In this document: in pieces, positions 16,762 to 26,148 of the stretch | Position numbering within the stretch: the first letter of the stretch is position 1 | Layout: the number at the start of each line of letters is the position of its first letter | NCBI GenBank assembly: GCA_043778205.1 | Contig: JAYWGO010000075.1 | Location: forward strand, 6,365 to 70,364 | Source: JAAFIP01 sp043778205 | GTDB lineage: Bacteria; Pseudomonadota; Gammaproteobacteria; Burkholderiales; Burkholderiaceae_C | Direction of reading: 5' to 3' | Length of the DNA: 64,000 bases | The notes under the pieces: model-generated | Seen by the model: only the letters and a program-made list of their open reading frames with translations | What the model was told of the DNA's origin: nothing | Databases searched by the model: none | Translations under genes and position numbers: made by a program

Positions 16762-17955
16762 TTAGCCGCCGATGTAGCTCATCTCTACGCGGCGTGCGCC
16801 CGTGTCGGCTGGGGTGCTGGTGTCCAGCGCCATCGCACTGCGCAGCTGGGAGTAGCGGTCGCTGCGGCCCTGCCAAATATGGCCTATAGCGCTGGCAAAG
16901 TCTGCGTCGCTGGCCCCCGAGCGCAGCAGGGTGCGCAGGTCATGGCCTTGGGTGGCAAACAGGCAGGTGTACAGCTTGCCCTCGGTAGACAGGCGGGCGC
17001 GGTTGCAGTCGCCGCAAAAAGCCTGGGTAACGCTGCTGATCACGCCAATTTCGCCCAAGCGCGGGTCGTGTTTGCCATCTGCGCCCGCGTAGCCCCAGCG
17101 CTGGGCGGTTTCGCCTAGCGCGCTGTGGCCCAGCTGCACCAAAGGCATATGCTGGTGAATATGCTGCACCACTTCGGCAGAGGGCATGACGTCGTGCATG
17201 CGCCAGCCGTTGGTGGCACCCACGTCCATGTATTCAATAAAACGCAGGGTGATGCCGGTGGCTTGAAAGTGGTGTGCCATGGGCAAAATCTCATTCGCAT
17301 TGGTGCCGCGCTTGACCACCATGTTGACTTTTATATTTGCTAGCCCGGCTTCTTGCGCTGCAGCTATGCCGTCCAGTACGTCGGCCACCGGAAAGTCCAC
17401 ATCGTTCATGGCCCGAAAGGTGGCATCGTTTAAGCCGTCTAGGCTGACAGTTACACGCTGCAAGCCCGCGTCTTTCAAGGCTTTTGCCTTGCGCCGCAAG
17501 AGCGAGCCATTGGTGGTAAGTGTGATGTCCAGCGGCAGGCCTTGGGTGGTTTTTAGCGCAGCCAGCTGGGCAACCAGCACTTCGAGGTTTTTGCGCAGCA
17601 AAGGCTCGCCGCCTGTGAGGCGCAGTTTTTGCACGCCGTGGGCCACAAAAAGGCGTGCTGCGCGGGTGATTTCTTCAAAGCTGAGCAGCGCGTTGTGCGG
17701 CAGGTACTGGTAGTTTTTATCAAACACTTCTTTGGGCATGCAGTAGCTGCAGCGAAAGTTGCAGCGGTCGGTCACGCTGATGCGCAGATCGCGCAGCGGG
17801 CGGCCTAGCGTGTCGTTTAGCAGACCGTTGGCCGCGACTTGCTGCGTGGGCACATGGGCGCTGAGCGAGGGGGCACGCTGCAATGCAGTAACAGCTTGCG
17901 AGGCAGTGGGCCCTAGATTGCGTTGGTCAACGATGGGGATCACAGTGTTAGGCAT
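16762..17955 (-). CDS. moaA: GTP 3',8-cyclase MoaA
   Basis: MoaA is the radical-SAM enzyme that starts molybdopterin synthesis from GTP. The 397-residue protein carries the first 4Fe-4S motif as Cys65, Cys69 and Cys72 (RCNFRCSYC), the TGGEPLLR motif, and the C-terminal second-cluster CGDCNRARLS plus a later Cys, ending in the catalytic Gly-Gly. An unusually long N-terminal leader of about 50 residues precedes the core. I chose the ATG at 17955; an upstream start at 18057 would add a low-quality Pro-rich stretch. It sits between gpx and mobA, with a gap of about 110 bp to gpx. Confidence 0.95.
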   Translation of the reverse strand: MPNTVIPIVDQRNLGPTASQAVTALQRAPSLSAHVPTQQVAANGLLNDTLGRPLRDLRISVTDRCNFRCSYCMPKEVFDKNYQYLPHNALLSFEEITRAARLFVAHGVQKLRLTGGEPLLRKNLEVLVAQLAALKTTQGLPLDITLTTNGSLLRRKAKALKDAGLQRVTVSLDGLNDATFRAMNDVDFPVADVLDGIAAAQEAGLANIKVNMVVKRGTNANEILPMAHHFQATGITLRFIEYMDVGATNGWRMHDVMPSAEVVQHIHQHMPLVQLGHSALGETAQRWGYAGADGKHDPRLGEIGVISSVTQAFCGDCNRARLSTEGKLYTCLFATQGHDLRTLLRSGASDADFASAIGHIWQGRSDRYSQLRSAMALDTSTPADTGARRVEMSYIGG

Positions 17956-18064
17956 GGGAAGATTATCGCGGGTCTTGGTCTCGGGCGCTGCCAGCGCAGG
18001 GTGCATATGCCTAGGGCTTGTACGGGGGAGGGGCCAGGTGGGCTTGGGCCATGCCAAGCCTTGG

Positions 18065-18613
18065 TTACTTGGCCAGTGCAGCGTCTATGGCTTTAACCAG
18101 CGCGGCGCTTTGTGGCGCTACTTCGGAGGCAAAGCTTTGCACCTTGCCGTCTGGGGTGATCAGGTATTTATGAAAATTCCAGCCGGGTGCTTTGCCGGAG
18201 GTGCTGATGAGTTTTTGGTACAAAGGGTCTTTGCCAATCGGGGTGCTGAGCTTCTCGCCCACAGTGAATGTCACGCCGTAGTTAATTTTGCAAAAATCGG
18301 CAATTTGTTGGTTGCCGCCGGATTCTTGTTGCCCAAAATCGTTGGCAGGCAAAGCCAGCACCATCAGGCCCTTGCTTTTGTACTGCTGGTGCAACTTCTC
18401 CAGCCCTTCGTACTGCGGTGTAAAGCCGCATTGGCTGGCGGTGTTGACCAGCAGCACCGCTTTGGCCGAGGCATTGCACAGGTTAAACGGTTTGCCGCCG
18501 ATCAGTGGCTGCACGGTGTAGCTGGCTGCGCCTGAGCACAGGTTGGCTGCGTGTGCTGCCACGGTGGTGGCGGCAAGCAGGGTAATAAGGTAGAAAGTTC
18601 TCAATAGGTTCAT
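18065..18613 (-). CDS. Exported glutathione peroxidase-like protein
   Basis: This 182-residue thiol peroxidase has the GPx core: active Cys62 in NTASQCGFTPQYEGL, the ALPANDFGQQE segment with the Gln of the catalytic set, and WNFHKYLI with the conserved Trp-Asn. The first 23 residues form a clear signal peptide ending AHAA, so the enzyme should act in the periplasm, where the electron donor is more likely a thioredoxin-like protein than glutathione. It lies 3 bp after moeA and upstream of moaA, inside the molybdenum cofactor cluster, which is an unexpected place; co-transcription with moeA is likely. Confidence 0.9.
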   Translation of the reverse strand: MNLLRTFYLITLLAATTVAAHAANLCSGAASYTVQPLIGGKPFNLCNASAKAVLLVNTASQCGFTPQYEGLEKLHQQYKSKGLMVLALPANDFGQQESGGNQQIADFCKINYGVTFTVGEKLSTPIGKDPLYQKLISTSGKAPGWNFHKYLITPDGKVQSFASEVAPQSAALVKAIDAALAK

Positions 18614-18616
18614 AGA

Positions 18617-19999
18617 TTAAACATCCAGCATCAGTACATCGACCACATCGCCCGCCGCCACATTGCCTTGGTTATGGTGCAGCACGATCAGCCCGTTGGC
18701 CTGCACCATGCTTGACAATACACCACTGCCTTGGTTGCCCGTGGTTTTAACTTGCATTGTGCCGTCGGCGGCGCGGGTAACCCGGCCGCGCTGGTATTCA
18801 GTGCGGCCGGGTTTTTTACGCAGGGGCTCGGTGCTGTGGGCTGGCAAGTACAGCGGTACGCTGCAGTATTTGGCGGGGTTGGCACCCATCATGCGCAGCA
18901 GTGCAGGGCGCACAAAAGCCAGCATGGTGACCATCACGGCCACCGGGTTACCGGGTAAGCCAAACAGTAAACTACTATTATTTTCATAGCTGCTTGTGCA
19001 GTATTTACTTGGGCCAGAGGGTGATTTGTCTTCTAAATTGGGCTTAAAAGAGCCTTTGGCAATACGCCCCACCGCCATGGGCCTGCCGGGACGCATGGCA
19101 ATTTTCCAAAACGCCACACCACCGCCTTGCACCTCGCTGCCCAGTTGCGCCATCATGGCCTTGGTATGGTCAGCTTCGCCCACGCTGACCCCGCCGCTGG
19201 TGATGATGGCATCAGCTTGCACAGCGGCGCTGCGAAAGGCGGCTTCTAGCAGGGCAGGGTTGTCGCCTACCACACCCATGTCAATGACCTCTACCCCCAA
19301 GCGTGTGAGCATGCCGTGCACGGTGTAGCGGTTGCTGTCGTAAATAGCGCCTTCTCGGGGTGCCTCGCCCAGGCTGAGTACTTCGTCGCCGGTTGAAAAA
19401 TAGGCCACTTTAAGCTTGCGCACTACGTCTACCTGGCCTATGTTCAAGCTGGCCAAAAGCCCCAGTGCTGCGGGCGAGAGCAGGTCGCCTTGGTGCAAAG
19501 CGGGCGCGCCTTGCATAAGGTCTTCACCGGCAAAACGCCGGTTATCGCCAGTGCGCAATACGCCCGCTTTGACCTCGATAGTCCACGCTGCTGGGCGCTG
19601 GCTGCTGGTGCACAGCTCTTGGGGCACCACGGTGTCTAAGCCCTGGGGCATGATGGCACCGGTCATTATTTTCACGCATTCTCCGGCCTGCACGCCGCCT
19701 TGCCAAGCCTTGCCTGCCAGCGCCGTACCCACCACATTAAAATGGGATGGACCGTGTGCCTTGAGGTCTGCACCGTTCAACGCAAAGCCGTCCATCGCTG
19801 AGTTGTCATGCGGCGGCACGCTGATGGGCGAGACCACGTCGCTTGCCAGCACGCGGCCTAAGGCGGCAAACAAATCTACCTGCTCGGTAGCAGTGATAGG
19901 CACTACCAACTGCGCTAAAAATTCATTCACCACCCCTGCAGGCAGGGCGTTGGGGTCGTAGCCTTGCAGCTCGGCGGCAATCTGGTCAACAGTTCTCAT
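18617..19999 (-). CDS. moeA: Molybdopterin molybdotransferase MoeA with repeat-derived insert
   Basis: MoeA inserts molybdate into adenylylated molybdopterin. The 460-residue protein has the expected parts: PPHDNSAMDGFAL, KIMTGAIMP near the active cleft, the TSGGVSVGEADH motif, and FGLPGNPVAVMV. Immediately before that last motif the chain contains about 17 residues (roughly 327-343, SPSGPSKYCTSSYENNS) coded by a copy of the interspersed repeat; ordinary MoeA has a short turn here. The frame is intact. I use the ATG at 19999; an upstream start adds a non-homologous hydrophobic leader. It is the first gene of the cofactor cluster. Confidence 0.92.
   Translation of the reverse strand: MRTVDQIAAELQGYDPNALPAGVVNEFLAQLVVPITATEQVDLFAALGRVLASDVVSPISVPPHDNSAMDGFALNGADLKAHGPSHFNVVGTALAGKAWQGGVQAGECVKIMTGAIMPQGLDTVVPQELCTSSQRPAAWTIEVKAGVLRTGDNRRFAGEDLMQGAPALHQGDLLSPAALGLLASLNIGQVDVVRKLKVAYFSTGDEVLSLGEAPREGAIYDSNRYTVHGMLTRLGVEVIDMGVVGDNPALLEAAFRSAAVQADAIITSGGVSVGEADHTKAMMAQLGSEVQGGGVAFWKIAMRPGRPMAVGRIAKGSFKPNLEDKSPSGPSKYCTSSYENNSSLLFGLPGNPVAVMVTMLAFVRPALLRMMGANPAKYCSVPLYLPAHSTEPLRKKPGRTEYQRGRVTRAADGTMQVKTTGNQGSGVLSSMVQANGLIVLHHNQGNVAAGDVVDVLMLDV
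18969..19020 (-). repeat. Interspersed repeat copy D, in frame inside moeA
   Basis: On the minus strand the core reads GGCCCAAGTAAATACTGCAC followed by AAGCAGCTATGAAAATAATAG, a near-complete match to the intergenic copies. All of it is translated within moeA, adding about 17 residues ahead of the FGLPGNP motif. Confidence 0.8.
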
Positions 20000-20166
20000 G
20001 CGCTGATTATCGCCCTGTGCAGGCTGCGCTGTGCTGGACAAAAGCACATAAAACCACACAATAGTACCGGCCACATCTAAAAACCTATGTCCTACGTAAC
20101 TACAGTGTTACTGGCCAAAGCGCATGATATTTGCACTGTCTTGCCCAATTACCCGGAGATGCCGCC

Positions 20167-20733
20167 ATGACCTCTAAGCTGCCCGCCTTGCACCGCACAT
20201 CCTTGTTTGCTAATCTGGACAGCAGGTGGTTTGGGCTTGCGGCACTTGCGCTGGGGGTGCTGGGGGCCGTGGGGGTGCTGGTTACTGTGCCTGTGCCCGC
20301 ATATGCAGCGCCATTAGCAGTTGCTAGCACAGCCGCAGGTAAGGCCACTGGCGCAGTCACCAGCTTGAGTGCCAGTGACGAAAAGGCGGTGCGTGAGGTG
20401 GTGGCCGCCCAGCTTGCCGCTTTTGCGGCAGACGATGCGCCCAAAGCTTTCTCAGTGGCCGCGCCTAATATTCAAAAAATGTTCAAAACCCCGGCCAACT
20501 TTATGGCCATGGTGCAAGCCCACTACCCCGTGGTGTACCGCCCAGCCAGCGTAACCTACTACAAGCCTGAAACCGACGGCGCTTCGATCATCATGAAAGT
20601 GCAAATGCTCGATGCCAACGACGCACAATGGCTGGCGGTGTATGCGCTGCAACGCCCCAATGCCAAAGACAAAACCAAAGGCTGGCGCATTGCGGGCTGC
20701 ATTGTTACCAGTAATGTGGGGCGCACGGCGTAG
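20167..20733 (+). CDS. DUF4864-type exported protein
   Basis: The 188-residue product has an N-terminal hydrophobic helix (about 22-50, rich in Ala, Gly, Leu and Val, ending AYAAP) that should act as a signal peptide or anchor. The remainder, from DEKAVREVVAAQLAAFAADD through the HYPVVYRPASVTYYKPE strand, matches the DUF4864 family, a small alpha+beta fold resembling NTF2/SnoaL folds; function is unknown. I start at the ATG at 20167, preceded by GGAG, not the TTG at 20131. The next gene is convergent and its stop lies 3 bp away. Confidence 0.75.
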   Translation: MTSKLPALHRTSLFANLDSRWFGLAALALGVLGAVGVLVTVPVPAYAAPLAVASTAAGKATGAVTSLSASDEKAVREVVAAQLAAFAADDAPKAFSVAAPNIQKMFKTPANFMAMVQAHYPVVYRPASVTYYKPETDGASIIMKVQMLDANDAQWLAVYALQRPNAKDKTKGWRIAGCIVTSNVGRTA

Positions 20734-20736
20734 TGC

Positions 20737-21795
20737 CTACAGCCTCATCCGCGTGCCTTTACCCACCAGGGCCACAGCCTCGTCCATCATGCGCTGCACG
20801 ACTTGCTCTGCGGGCAAGATATCGTTGACCAAGCCTACGCCTTGGCCGGCCAAGAAGGGCATTTCTTCCCAGTCGCCTTGGGTGTCCGGCGTGGGCAGCA
20901 GCACAGAGAATTTGCGCAGTTCTAAAGCTTGGCCTCCCATCACCGTACTGCCAATTACGGCGGACTGGGTGTTGTCTTTGGGGACTTCCTTTAGGCGGTG
21001 ATTCCACTCTTTCACCACGCCGTTCTTTAGCAGACGCATGGGGTTAAAGTCGGGGTTATCGGGGCCAAAAATGTGGGAGTACACGGTGTCAGTGCCTGTT
21101 GCCGCCAAGAGGCGGCGCTTGTGCTCTGGGTGAGCGAGGGCTTCGTCTGTGGCCACCAGCCGGGTGCCTACCCATACGCCGTCGGCACCCAATACCAAGG
21201 CGGCGGCTACGCCCCGCCCATCGGCAATACCGCCCGAGGCCAGCAGCAGCACGTCGTCACCCAGCGCATCGCGCATGGTAGGTACCAGCACAAAAGTGCC
21301 CTGCGGTGCGTCGCTTAAACCTTGAAAGTTATGGCCACCTGCCTCGTGGCCTTGCGGTATCAGCACCTCTACGCCATCGCCAAGGGCGCGGCGGGCTTGC
21401 TCCAGCGTGCCCACTTGCTCCCAAATAGAGCAGCCCGCGTCGCGGAGCACTTTAATCAGCCCAGGCTTGGGGTGGCCCCAATGGAAGGACACAATGGGTA
21501 CGCCCATTTCAGCGCAGGTTCTGGCCTGTGCATCGTGGTCAAAATTGGTCAAAAAGTTGACGTTGAATAGGCCCACATTGGCCTCTTGAATCGCGCCCAC
21601 CAGTTGGCGCACCACGGGTTCTGGCAGCAGCCCGGCACCAATCGCACCTATGCCCCCTGCGCGCGTAACGGCGCAGGCCAGTTGGGGCGACCAGCCTGAA
21701 AACGCCATGCCCGCTTGGGTAAACGGGTGGCGCAGGTTGTAGCGCTGGGTAAAGCGGGTAGGAATCGATGCGGTCACAGTAGCGGTAGTGGTCAT
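20737..21795 (-). CDS. Nitronate monooxygenase family flavoprotein
   Basis: This 352-residue TIM-barrel FMN enzyme belongs to the nitronate monooxygenase/2-nitropropane dioxygenase family, which oxidises alkyl nitronates such as propionate 3-nitronate. Visible marks are AGMAFSGWSPQLACAVTRAGG near the N-terminus (here 21 residues long, so quoted only as AGMAFSGW...TRAGG), IPQGHEAGGHNF carrying the family's conserved His, and ASGGIADGRGVAAAL...GADGVWVGTR for phosphate binding. I use the ATG at 21795, nine codons into the longest frame. The amidase gene lies 36 bp upstream on the same strand and the two may be co-transcribed. Confidence 0.85.
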   Translation of the reverse strand: MTTTATVTASIPTRFTQRYNLRHPFTQAGMAFSGWSPQLACAVTRAGGIGAIGAGLLPEPVVRQLVGAIQEANVGLFNVNFLTNFDHDAQARTCAEMGVPIVSFHWGHPKPGLIKVLRDAGCSIWEQVGTLEQARRALGDGVEVLIPQGHEAGGHNFQGLSDAPQGTFVLVPTMRDALGDDVLLLASGGIADGRGVAAALVLGADGVWVGTRLVATDEALAHPEHKRRLLAATGTDTVYSHIFGPDNPDFNPMRLLKNGVVKEWNHRLKEVPKDNTQSAVIGSTVMGGQALELRKFSVLLPTPDTQGDWEEMPFLAGQGVGLVNDILPAEQVVQRMMDEAVALVGKGTRMRL

Positions 21796-21831
21796 ATGGG
21801 TCTCCAGGGTAAAAATGTTCAAGGCTACAAC

Positions 21832-23250
21832 TCAGAAGCGATGGGGCGGCGCTGGCATGGGTGGTAGCAGCGCTTGCACCGCGTGTGCAATGGCCAGCAG
21901 CGTGCGGTCTGAGTCCTCGGGCCCGTCCAGGGCCATGCCCAGCGGCAGTCCAGCCTGGTTACAACCCATCGGCACACTGATGCCGGGAATGCCCGCAAAA
22001 CTGCCTGGCCCTACGTTGCGTGTAAAGGTTAAGAAGGTGGACACTTGTTGGCCTGCCAGCAACACAGTGTCATCTTCACCAATCAAAGCCGCAGGCAAGG
22101 GCGTGGTGGGAAACACAAGAGCTTGTAGCTGGTGGCGGGCAAAGCAGTCTGCATAAAGCTGGCGCAAAGCGGGGCGCAGCACCTGCAAAGCGTGGGCGTA
22201 GGCTTGCTTGCTGGGCGCGTTGGTGCTTACCAGAGATTCAAAAATACCGCGCACATCGGGGCTGGCCACTTTGGCGGCTATCTGGGCTGCATCAAAAGGC
22301 AGGCCGTGGCCTGTCATATAGCTTTTCAAACAGCCCAGCGCTTCAGCCATCGCCACCACCATGCCGGCCTGGGTACATTCAGCACTGTCAATGCCTACAT
22401 CGCACTCTACAAGCTCTACCCCTGCCTGAGCCAAGGTGGCAAGCATACTGTTAGCCGCGCGCTCCATGCTGGGCTCCAGCGTCTGCCAAAACAATGGTCT
22501 TGGTACACCTATGCGCAGCCCCTCTAGGCTAACTGCAGGTAAAACCAGCGGCTCACCGCACACCACAGCGTCTAGCAGGGCGCAGTCGGCTGCGCTGCGG
22601 GCTATGGGGCCTACGGTGTCGCGGGTGCCAGAGATAGTCACCACGCCGCTGGAAGGCCAGCGCCCCGTGGTGGGCCTAAAACCCACCACCCCGCACAGTG
22701 CAGCCGGTATACGCAGTGAGCCACCGGTGTCTGTGCCAATGCCTGCCGGTGCCAGCCCTGCAGCTACAGCCGCTGCAGTGCCGCCGCTAGAGCCGCCAGC
22801 AATACGGTCTGGGGCATACGGGTTGCGCACGGGCCCGTAGGTGGCGTTGTTGCTGGTGATACCAAAGCACAGCTCGTGCAAGTTGGTTTTGCCCAGCACA
22901 ATGGCGCCAGCGCTTTGCAGGCGTGCTATGGCCTCTGCGCTGGTGTGCGGCACATGCCCCGCCAGCACAGGGCTGCCCGCCGTGGTGGGCATTTGCGCTA
23001 CGTCTACATTGTCTTTAACCAGCAGTGGCAGGCCGTGCAGTGGCAGGGCAGTAGCGTGCGCCAAGCCAGGGTCAGTGGCTATATGAACCATAGCACCCAT
23101 GCCTTGGGCTGCGTTGCTGCGGGCGCGTTCAAGCAAGGCTTGTGCTAAAGCTTGCAGGTGCGCATTGTTGTGACCGAGCATGGGCAGCAGGTCAACGGCT
23201 TGGGCCTTGGTTAAATTTTGTAGCTCAGTGGGGCTTGGGGGTAAGTTCAT
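21832..23250 (-). CDS. Amidase-signature family hydrolase
   Basis: The 472-residue enzyme contains the complete amidase signature: catalytic Lys79 in LLVKDNVD, the GGSSGG serine pair at 153-154, and nucleophile Ser177 in GTDTGGSLRIP, so hydrolysis of an amide or related C-N bond is expected. Family members include indoleacetamide hydrolases, GatA and allophanate hydrolases; the absence of gatB/gatC neighbours argues against GatA, and the substrate is otherwise open. It is upstream of the nitronate monooxygenase gene on the same strand. The 216 bp between this gene and the luxR-type gene contain no further gene that I can see. Confidence 0.88.
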   Translation of the reverse strand: MNLPPSPTELQNLTKAQAVDLLPMLGHNNAHLQALAQALLERARSNAAQGMGAMVHIATDPGLAHATALPLHGLPLLVKDNVDVAQMPTTAGSPVLAGHVPHTSAEAIARLQSAGAIVLGKTNLHELCFGITSNNATYGPVRNPYAPDRIAGGSSGGTAAAVAAGLAPAGIGTDTGGSLRIPAALCGVVGFRPTTGRWPSSGVVTISGTRDTVGPIARSAADCALLDAVVCGEPLVLPAVSLEGLRIGVPRPLFWQTLEPSMERAANSMLATLAQAGVELVECDVGIDSAECTQAGMVVAMAEALGCLKSYMTGHGLPFDAAQIAAKVASPDVRGIFESLVSTNAPSKQAYAHALQVLRPALRQLYADCFARHQLQALVFPTTPLPAALIGEDDTVLLAGQQVSTFLTFTRNVGPGSFAGIPGISVPMGCNQAGLPLGMALDGPEDSDRTLLAIAHAVQALLPPMPAPPHRF

Positions 23251-23466
23251 GGGCTAAAAGGGGTGTGCAATGACGGGCAATAGCAACAAAATAAAACTAA
23301 TCACAACTGCAGTTTAGGTGGTGCGGCAGGTTTTGCGGCCCCCTCATAAACAAGGAGGCTGCGCATGTGTTGGGGGTGCAGGTTGGGCCATGGTTTTAGC
23401 CCACGGGTTTAGCACACTTGACAAGCGGCGTTAAAAGTGAAAACTCTAAGCTCAAGTTTTAAGCCC

Positions 23467-24303
23467 ATGTACCTTTCTGCCACCCAAACCCGACAGCTGT
23501 CGACCCTGCTGGATGTGCTCACCCAGCCGGGCGACAGTGCCACCTTGCGACAGCGTTTGGTAGAACCCATCGCCCATTTACTGAACGCAGACTATGTGGC
23601 CTCTTTGGTGTGGGACGAGGCCACGGGCCGCTTTGGTAACGGCGTGTGCTGCCATGCGGATGCCGGGCATTTGCGTGACTATGAAGCCCAGTACCAGTTT
23701 GCTGACCCTATCGCCAAGCTGCTGCGCCCCAGGCGCCACCCCACACTGGTAACGCAGGTCATTCCCCAGCGCGAGCTGGTAAAAACTGATTTTTTTAACC
23801 GCTTTTTGCACACCGGCTCCATGTACTGGGGCGTTAACTTGTACGCCCACGACGGCCACAGCGACGTAGGCGATCTGCGCATTTGGCGTGGCCGCAGCAA
23901 GCGTAATTTTGATACCAACGAAATTGATATTTTGCGCACCATCTACCCCTGTTTGGTCAATGCGCTGGCCGGTGCCAAAGTAGCCAGCGCCCCTGCTGGA
24001 GACTTAAAGACCGGCAAATTAAAAGCTACAGGCCGTAGCAGCACACAGCGCAGCTTGCCTGCGCAAGCTGCCAATGCCCATGCCGCCGCCCAGGCCCAGG
24101 CCGAACTGCTGTCCTACAAACACAGCCTTAGCCAACGCGAGGCGCAGGTAGCCCATTTGGTAGCCCAAGGCTGCAGCGACAAAGAAATTGCAAAACGCGT
24201 AGGCGTTGCCTACACCACGGTGCGCACTTATTTAGGCCAAGCGCTGGGTAAAACCGGTTGCAGCAACCGCAAAGAGTTGATCGGCTACGTGTGCTCTTTG
24301 TAA
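23467..24303 (+). CDS. LuxR-type transcriptional regulator
   Basis: The 278-residue protein has a C-terminal LuxR/GerE helix-turn-helix (LSQREAQVAHLVAQGCSDKE onward, about residues 216-272). The N-terminal part, with SLVWDEATGRFGNGV and FFNRFLHTGSMYWGVNLYAHD, looks like a GAF/PAS-type ligand domain rather than the acyl-homoserine-lactone domain of quorum sensors. A GTG ten codons upstream (23437) is an alternative start; neither has a strong ribosome-binding site. It lies 146 bp before the wax ester synthase operon in the same direction, and control of that operon is a reasonable guess. Confidence 0.8.
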   Translation: MYLSATQTRQLSTLLDVLTQPGDSATLRQRLVEPIAHLLNADYVASLVWDEATGRFGNGVCCHADAGHLRDYEAQYQFADPIAKLLRPRRHPTLVTQVIPQRELVKTDFFNRFLHTGSMYWGVNLYAHDGHSDVGDLRIWRGRSKRNFDTNEIDILRTIYPCLVNALAGAKVASAPAGDLKTGKLKATGRSSTQRSLPAQAANAHAAAQAQAELLSYKHSLSQREAQVAHLVAQGCSDKEIAKRVGVAYTTVRTYLGQALGKTGCSNRKELIGYVCSL

Positions 24304-24449
24304 AGCGCCCTGGCTTTAGCCGTGCCCATAAAAATACCTACCCGCTGTAATCTGCAAGACAGTACCCAGCATTGCATACCGCATTTTTTCAGTCTTCGGG
24401 CCTATACTGGTAAATGGGTGGCATAGCTTGCCAGCCAAGGAGACTCACC

Positions 24450-26132
24450 ATGAAAGACATGCGCCATTTAAGCGTAGTGGACGGTGCATTTTTGCACCTA
24501 GAAAGCCCAGAAATGCCAATGCACGTAGGCAGCTTGGCTTTGTTTGAACCCCCTGCGAACCCCCAAAACTCGTGGTACGACGCGCTTAAAACGCATGTGA
24601 TGGGCCGCATGCACCTGGCACCCGTGTTCACCCGCAAGCTGGCCCTGATGCCGTTTGATTTGGCCAACCCGGTGTGGATTCACGACGACGATATTGACAT
24701 TGACTACCATATTCGCTACCTGGTGCTGAACAAACCTGGCACCATGGTGCAGCTAGAGGCACTGGCTGCGCGTTTGCATTCCAGCCTGCTAGACCGCAGC
24801 CGCCCGCTGTGGGAGTTTTATGTGATTGACGGGCTGGCCGATGGGCGCGTGGGCTTTTACTCTAAAGTGCACCACGCGGCGGTAGACGGCCAAGCCGCAG
24901 TGGCCATGGCCAACAGCGTGTTCGACATTGCGCCCGAGCCGCGCCGCGTTAAGCCGCCCAGGCCAGCGCGCAGCAACCGTTACCAGCTGGGCGTAGCCGA
25001 GCTGCTGGGCGCTGCGCTGTCTAACCAAGTTCAGCAGGCCGTGCAATTTGCCAAGCTGGTTCCGCCGCTGGGCGCTGCTGCCTTGCAAGCGGCCAAAGAC
25101 GCGCTGGCTAACAGGCGAGAAAAACCAGCCGACAGCAACGTCAAAGCAGCAAGTAAGTTCAAGTTGGCACCTGCCACGCCCTTTAACACCTCCATCACCA
25201 ACCAGCGCGCTTTTGCCGGTGTGTCGTTGCCTTTGGGAGAGGTTAAGCAGATGGGCAAGCTGCTGGGCGCGTCAATCAACGACATGGTGCTGTGGCTGTG
25301 CAGTACGGCGCTGCGCGAATATTTGGCTGAGTCGCGCGAGCTGCCCGGTAAATCTTTGGTCGCTGGCGTGCCCATTTCTTTGCGCGCAGAGGGCGACACC
25401 AGCAGTAACAACCAAGTCTCGGGCACCGTGATTGACCTGGCCACGCAGGTCAAAGACCCTGTCGAACGGCTGCGCATGATCATGGCGGGCACCAAGGCGA
25501 TGAAGCAACAAATGGGCGCTTTTGGCAGCTTGATTCCGACTGACTTCCCCTCGCTGGGCTCGCCTTGGTTGCTCAGTGGCCTGGCATCGCTGTACGGGCG
25601 CTCGCGCATTGCTGACAAACTGCGCATTGCCAACGTGGTGATTTCTAATGTGCCTGGCCCGCAAGTTCCGCTGTATTTGGCAGGCGCCAAAATGGTGGGC
25701 AACTACCCGCTGTCGATTGTGGTGCACGGTATTGCACTGAACATAACTGTGCAAAGCTACATGGGGCAGCTTGATTTTGGTTTGATAGCCTGCAGGCGTG
25801 CCATGCGCGATGTAGACCAGCTGGCCCTGCAACTGCACAAGGCGCTGGAGATACTGCGCACCCTAGCGCGCGCCATGCCAGCAGCCGCACCCGTGCAGCC
25901 ACAGGCGCAGGCGCAGGCGCTGGAAAGCCTGCCACCCCAAGGCAAGCAAACCACCGCCAAACGCAGTAAACCGCAGCTTGTGGTGGTTGCAAAACGGCCA
26001 TTGCTGTCTGCCCTGACCACCCTGCCAGCTAAAAAGCGCGCAGCTGAAACTAGGCCCAAACTCAAGGCCAAGCCTGCTAGCAAGCTGATAGGGAAGCTGA
26101 TAAGTAAAACTAAACTAGCCCGCGCAGCCTAA
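24450..26132 (+). CDS. Wax ester synthase/diacylglycerol acyltransferase
   Basis: This 560-residue bifunctional WS/DGAT enzyme joins acyl-CoA to fatty alcohols or diacylglycerol to make wax esters or triacylglycerol, stored as lipid bodies. The catalytic motif HHAAVDG lies at 141-147, an N-terminal LDGAFL-like segment appears as VVDGAFLHLESP, and the C-terminal VVISNVPGPQVPLYLAGAK is the conserved ND-type motif. After about residue 480 there is an extra Ala/Gln- then Lys-rich basic tail, absent in most relatives, that could bind membranes or nucleic acid. The ATG at 24450 has a good AAGGAG site. It leads a three-gene operon with a lipase-like hydrolase and an SDR. Confidence 0.92.
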   Translation: MKDMRHLSVVDGAFLHLESPEMPMHVGSLALFEPPANPQNSWYDALKTHVMGRMHLAPVFTRKLALMPFDLANPVWIHDDDIDIDYHIRYLVLNKPGTMVQLEALAARLHSSLLDRSRPLWEFYVIDGLADGRVGFYSKVHHAAVDGQAAVAMANSVFDIAPEPRRVKPPRPARSNRYQLGVAELLGAALSNQVQQAVQFAKLVPPLGAAALQAAKDALANRREKPADSNVKAASKFKLAPATPFNTSITNQRAFAGVSLPLGEVKQMGKLLGASINDMVLWLCSTALREYLAESRELPGKSLVAGVPISLRAEGDTSSNNQVSGTVIDLATQVKDPVERLRMIMAGTKAMKQQMGAFGSLIPTDFPSLGSPWLLSGLASLYGRSRIADKLRIANVVISNVPGPQVPLYLAGAKMVGNYPLSIVVHGIALNITVQSYMGQLDFGLIACRRAMRDVDQLALQLHKALEILRTLARAMPAAAPVQPQAQAQALESLPPQGKQTTAKRSKPQLVVVAKRPLLSALTTLPAKKRAAETRPKLKAKPASKLIGKLISKTKLARAA

Positions 26133-26148
26133 ACCGCGCAGCCCAACC

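Noticed and set aside
25900..25925. CAGGCG-type short repeats in the wax ester synthase gene and GT-rich repeats at 39970-40000 as possible mobile signals
   Set aside because: Both code for simple linkers (Gln-Ala and Thr-Pro runs) and are explained as low-complexity protein spacers.
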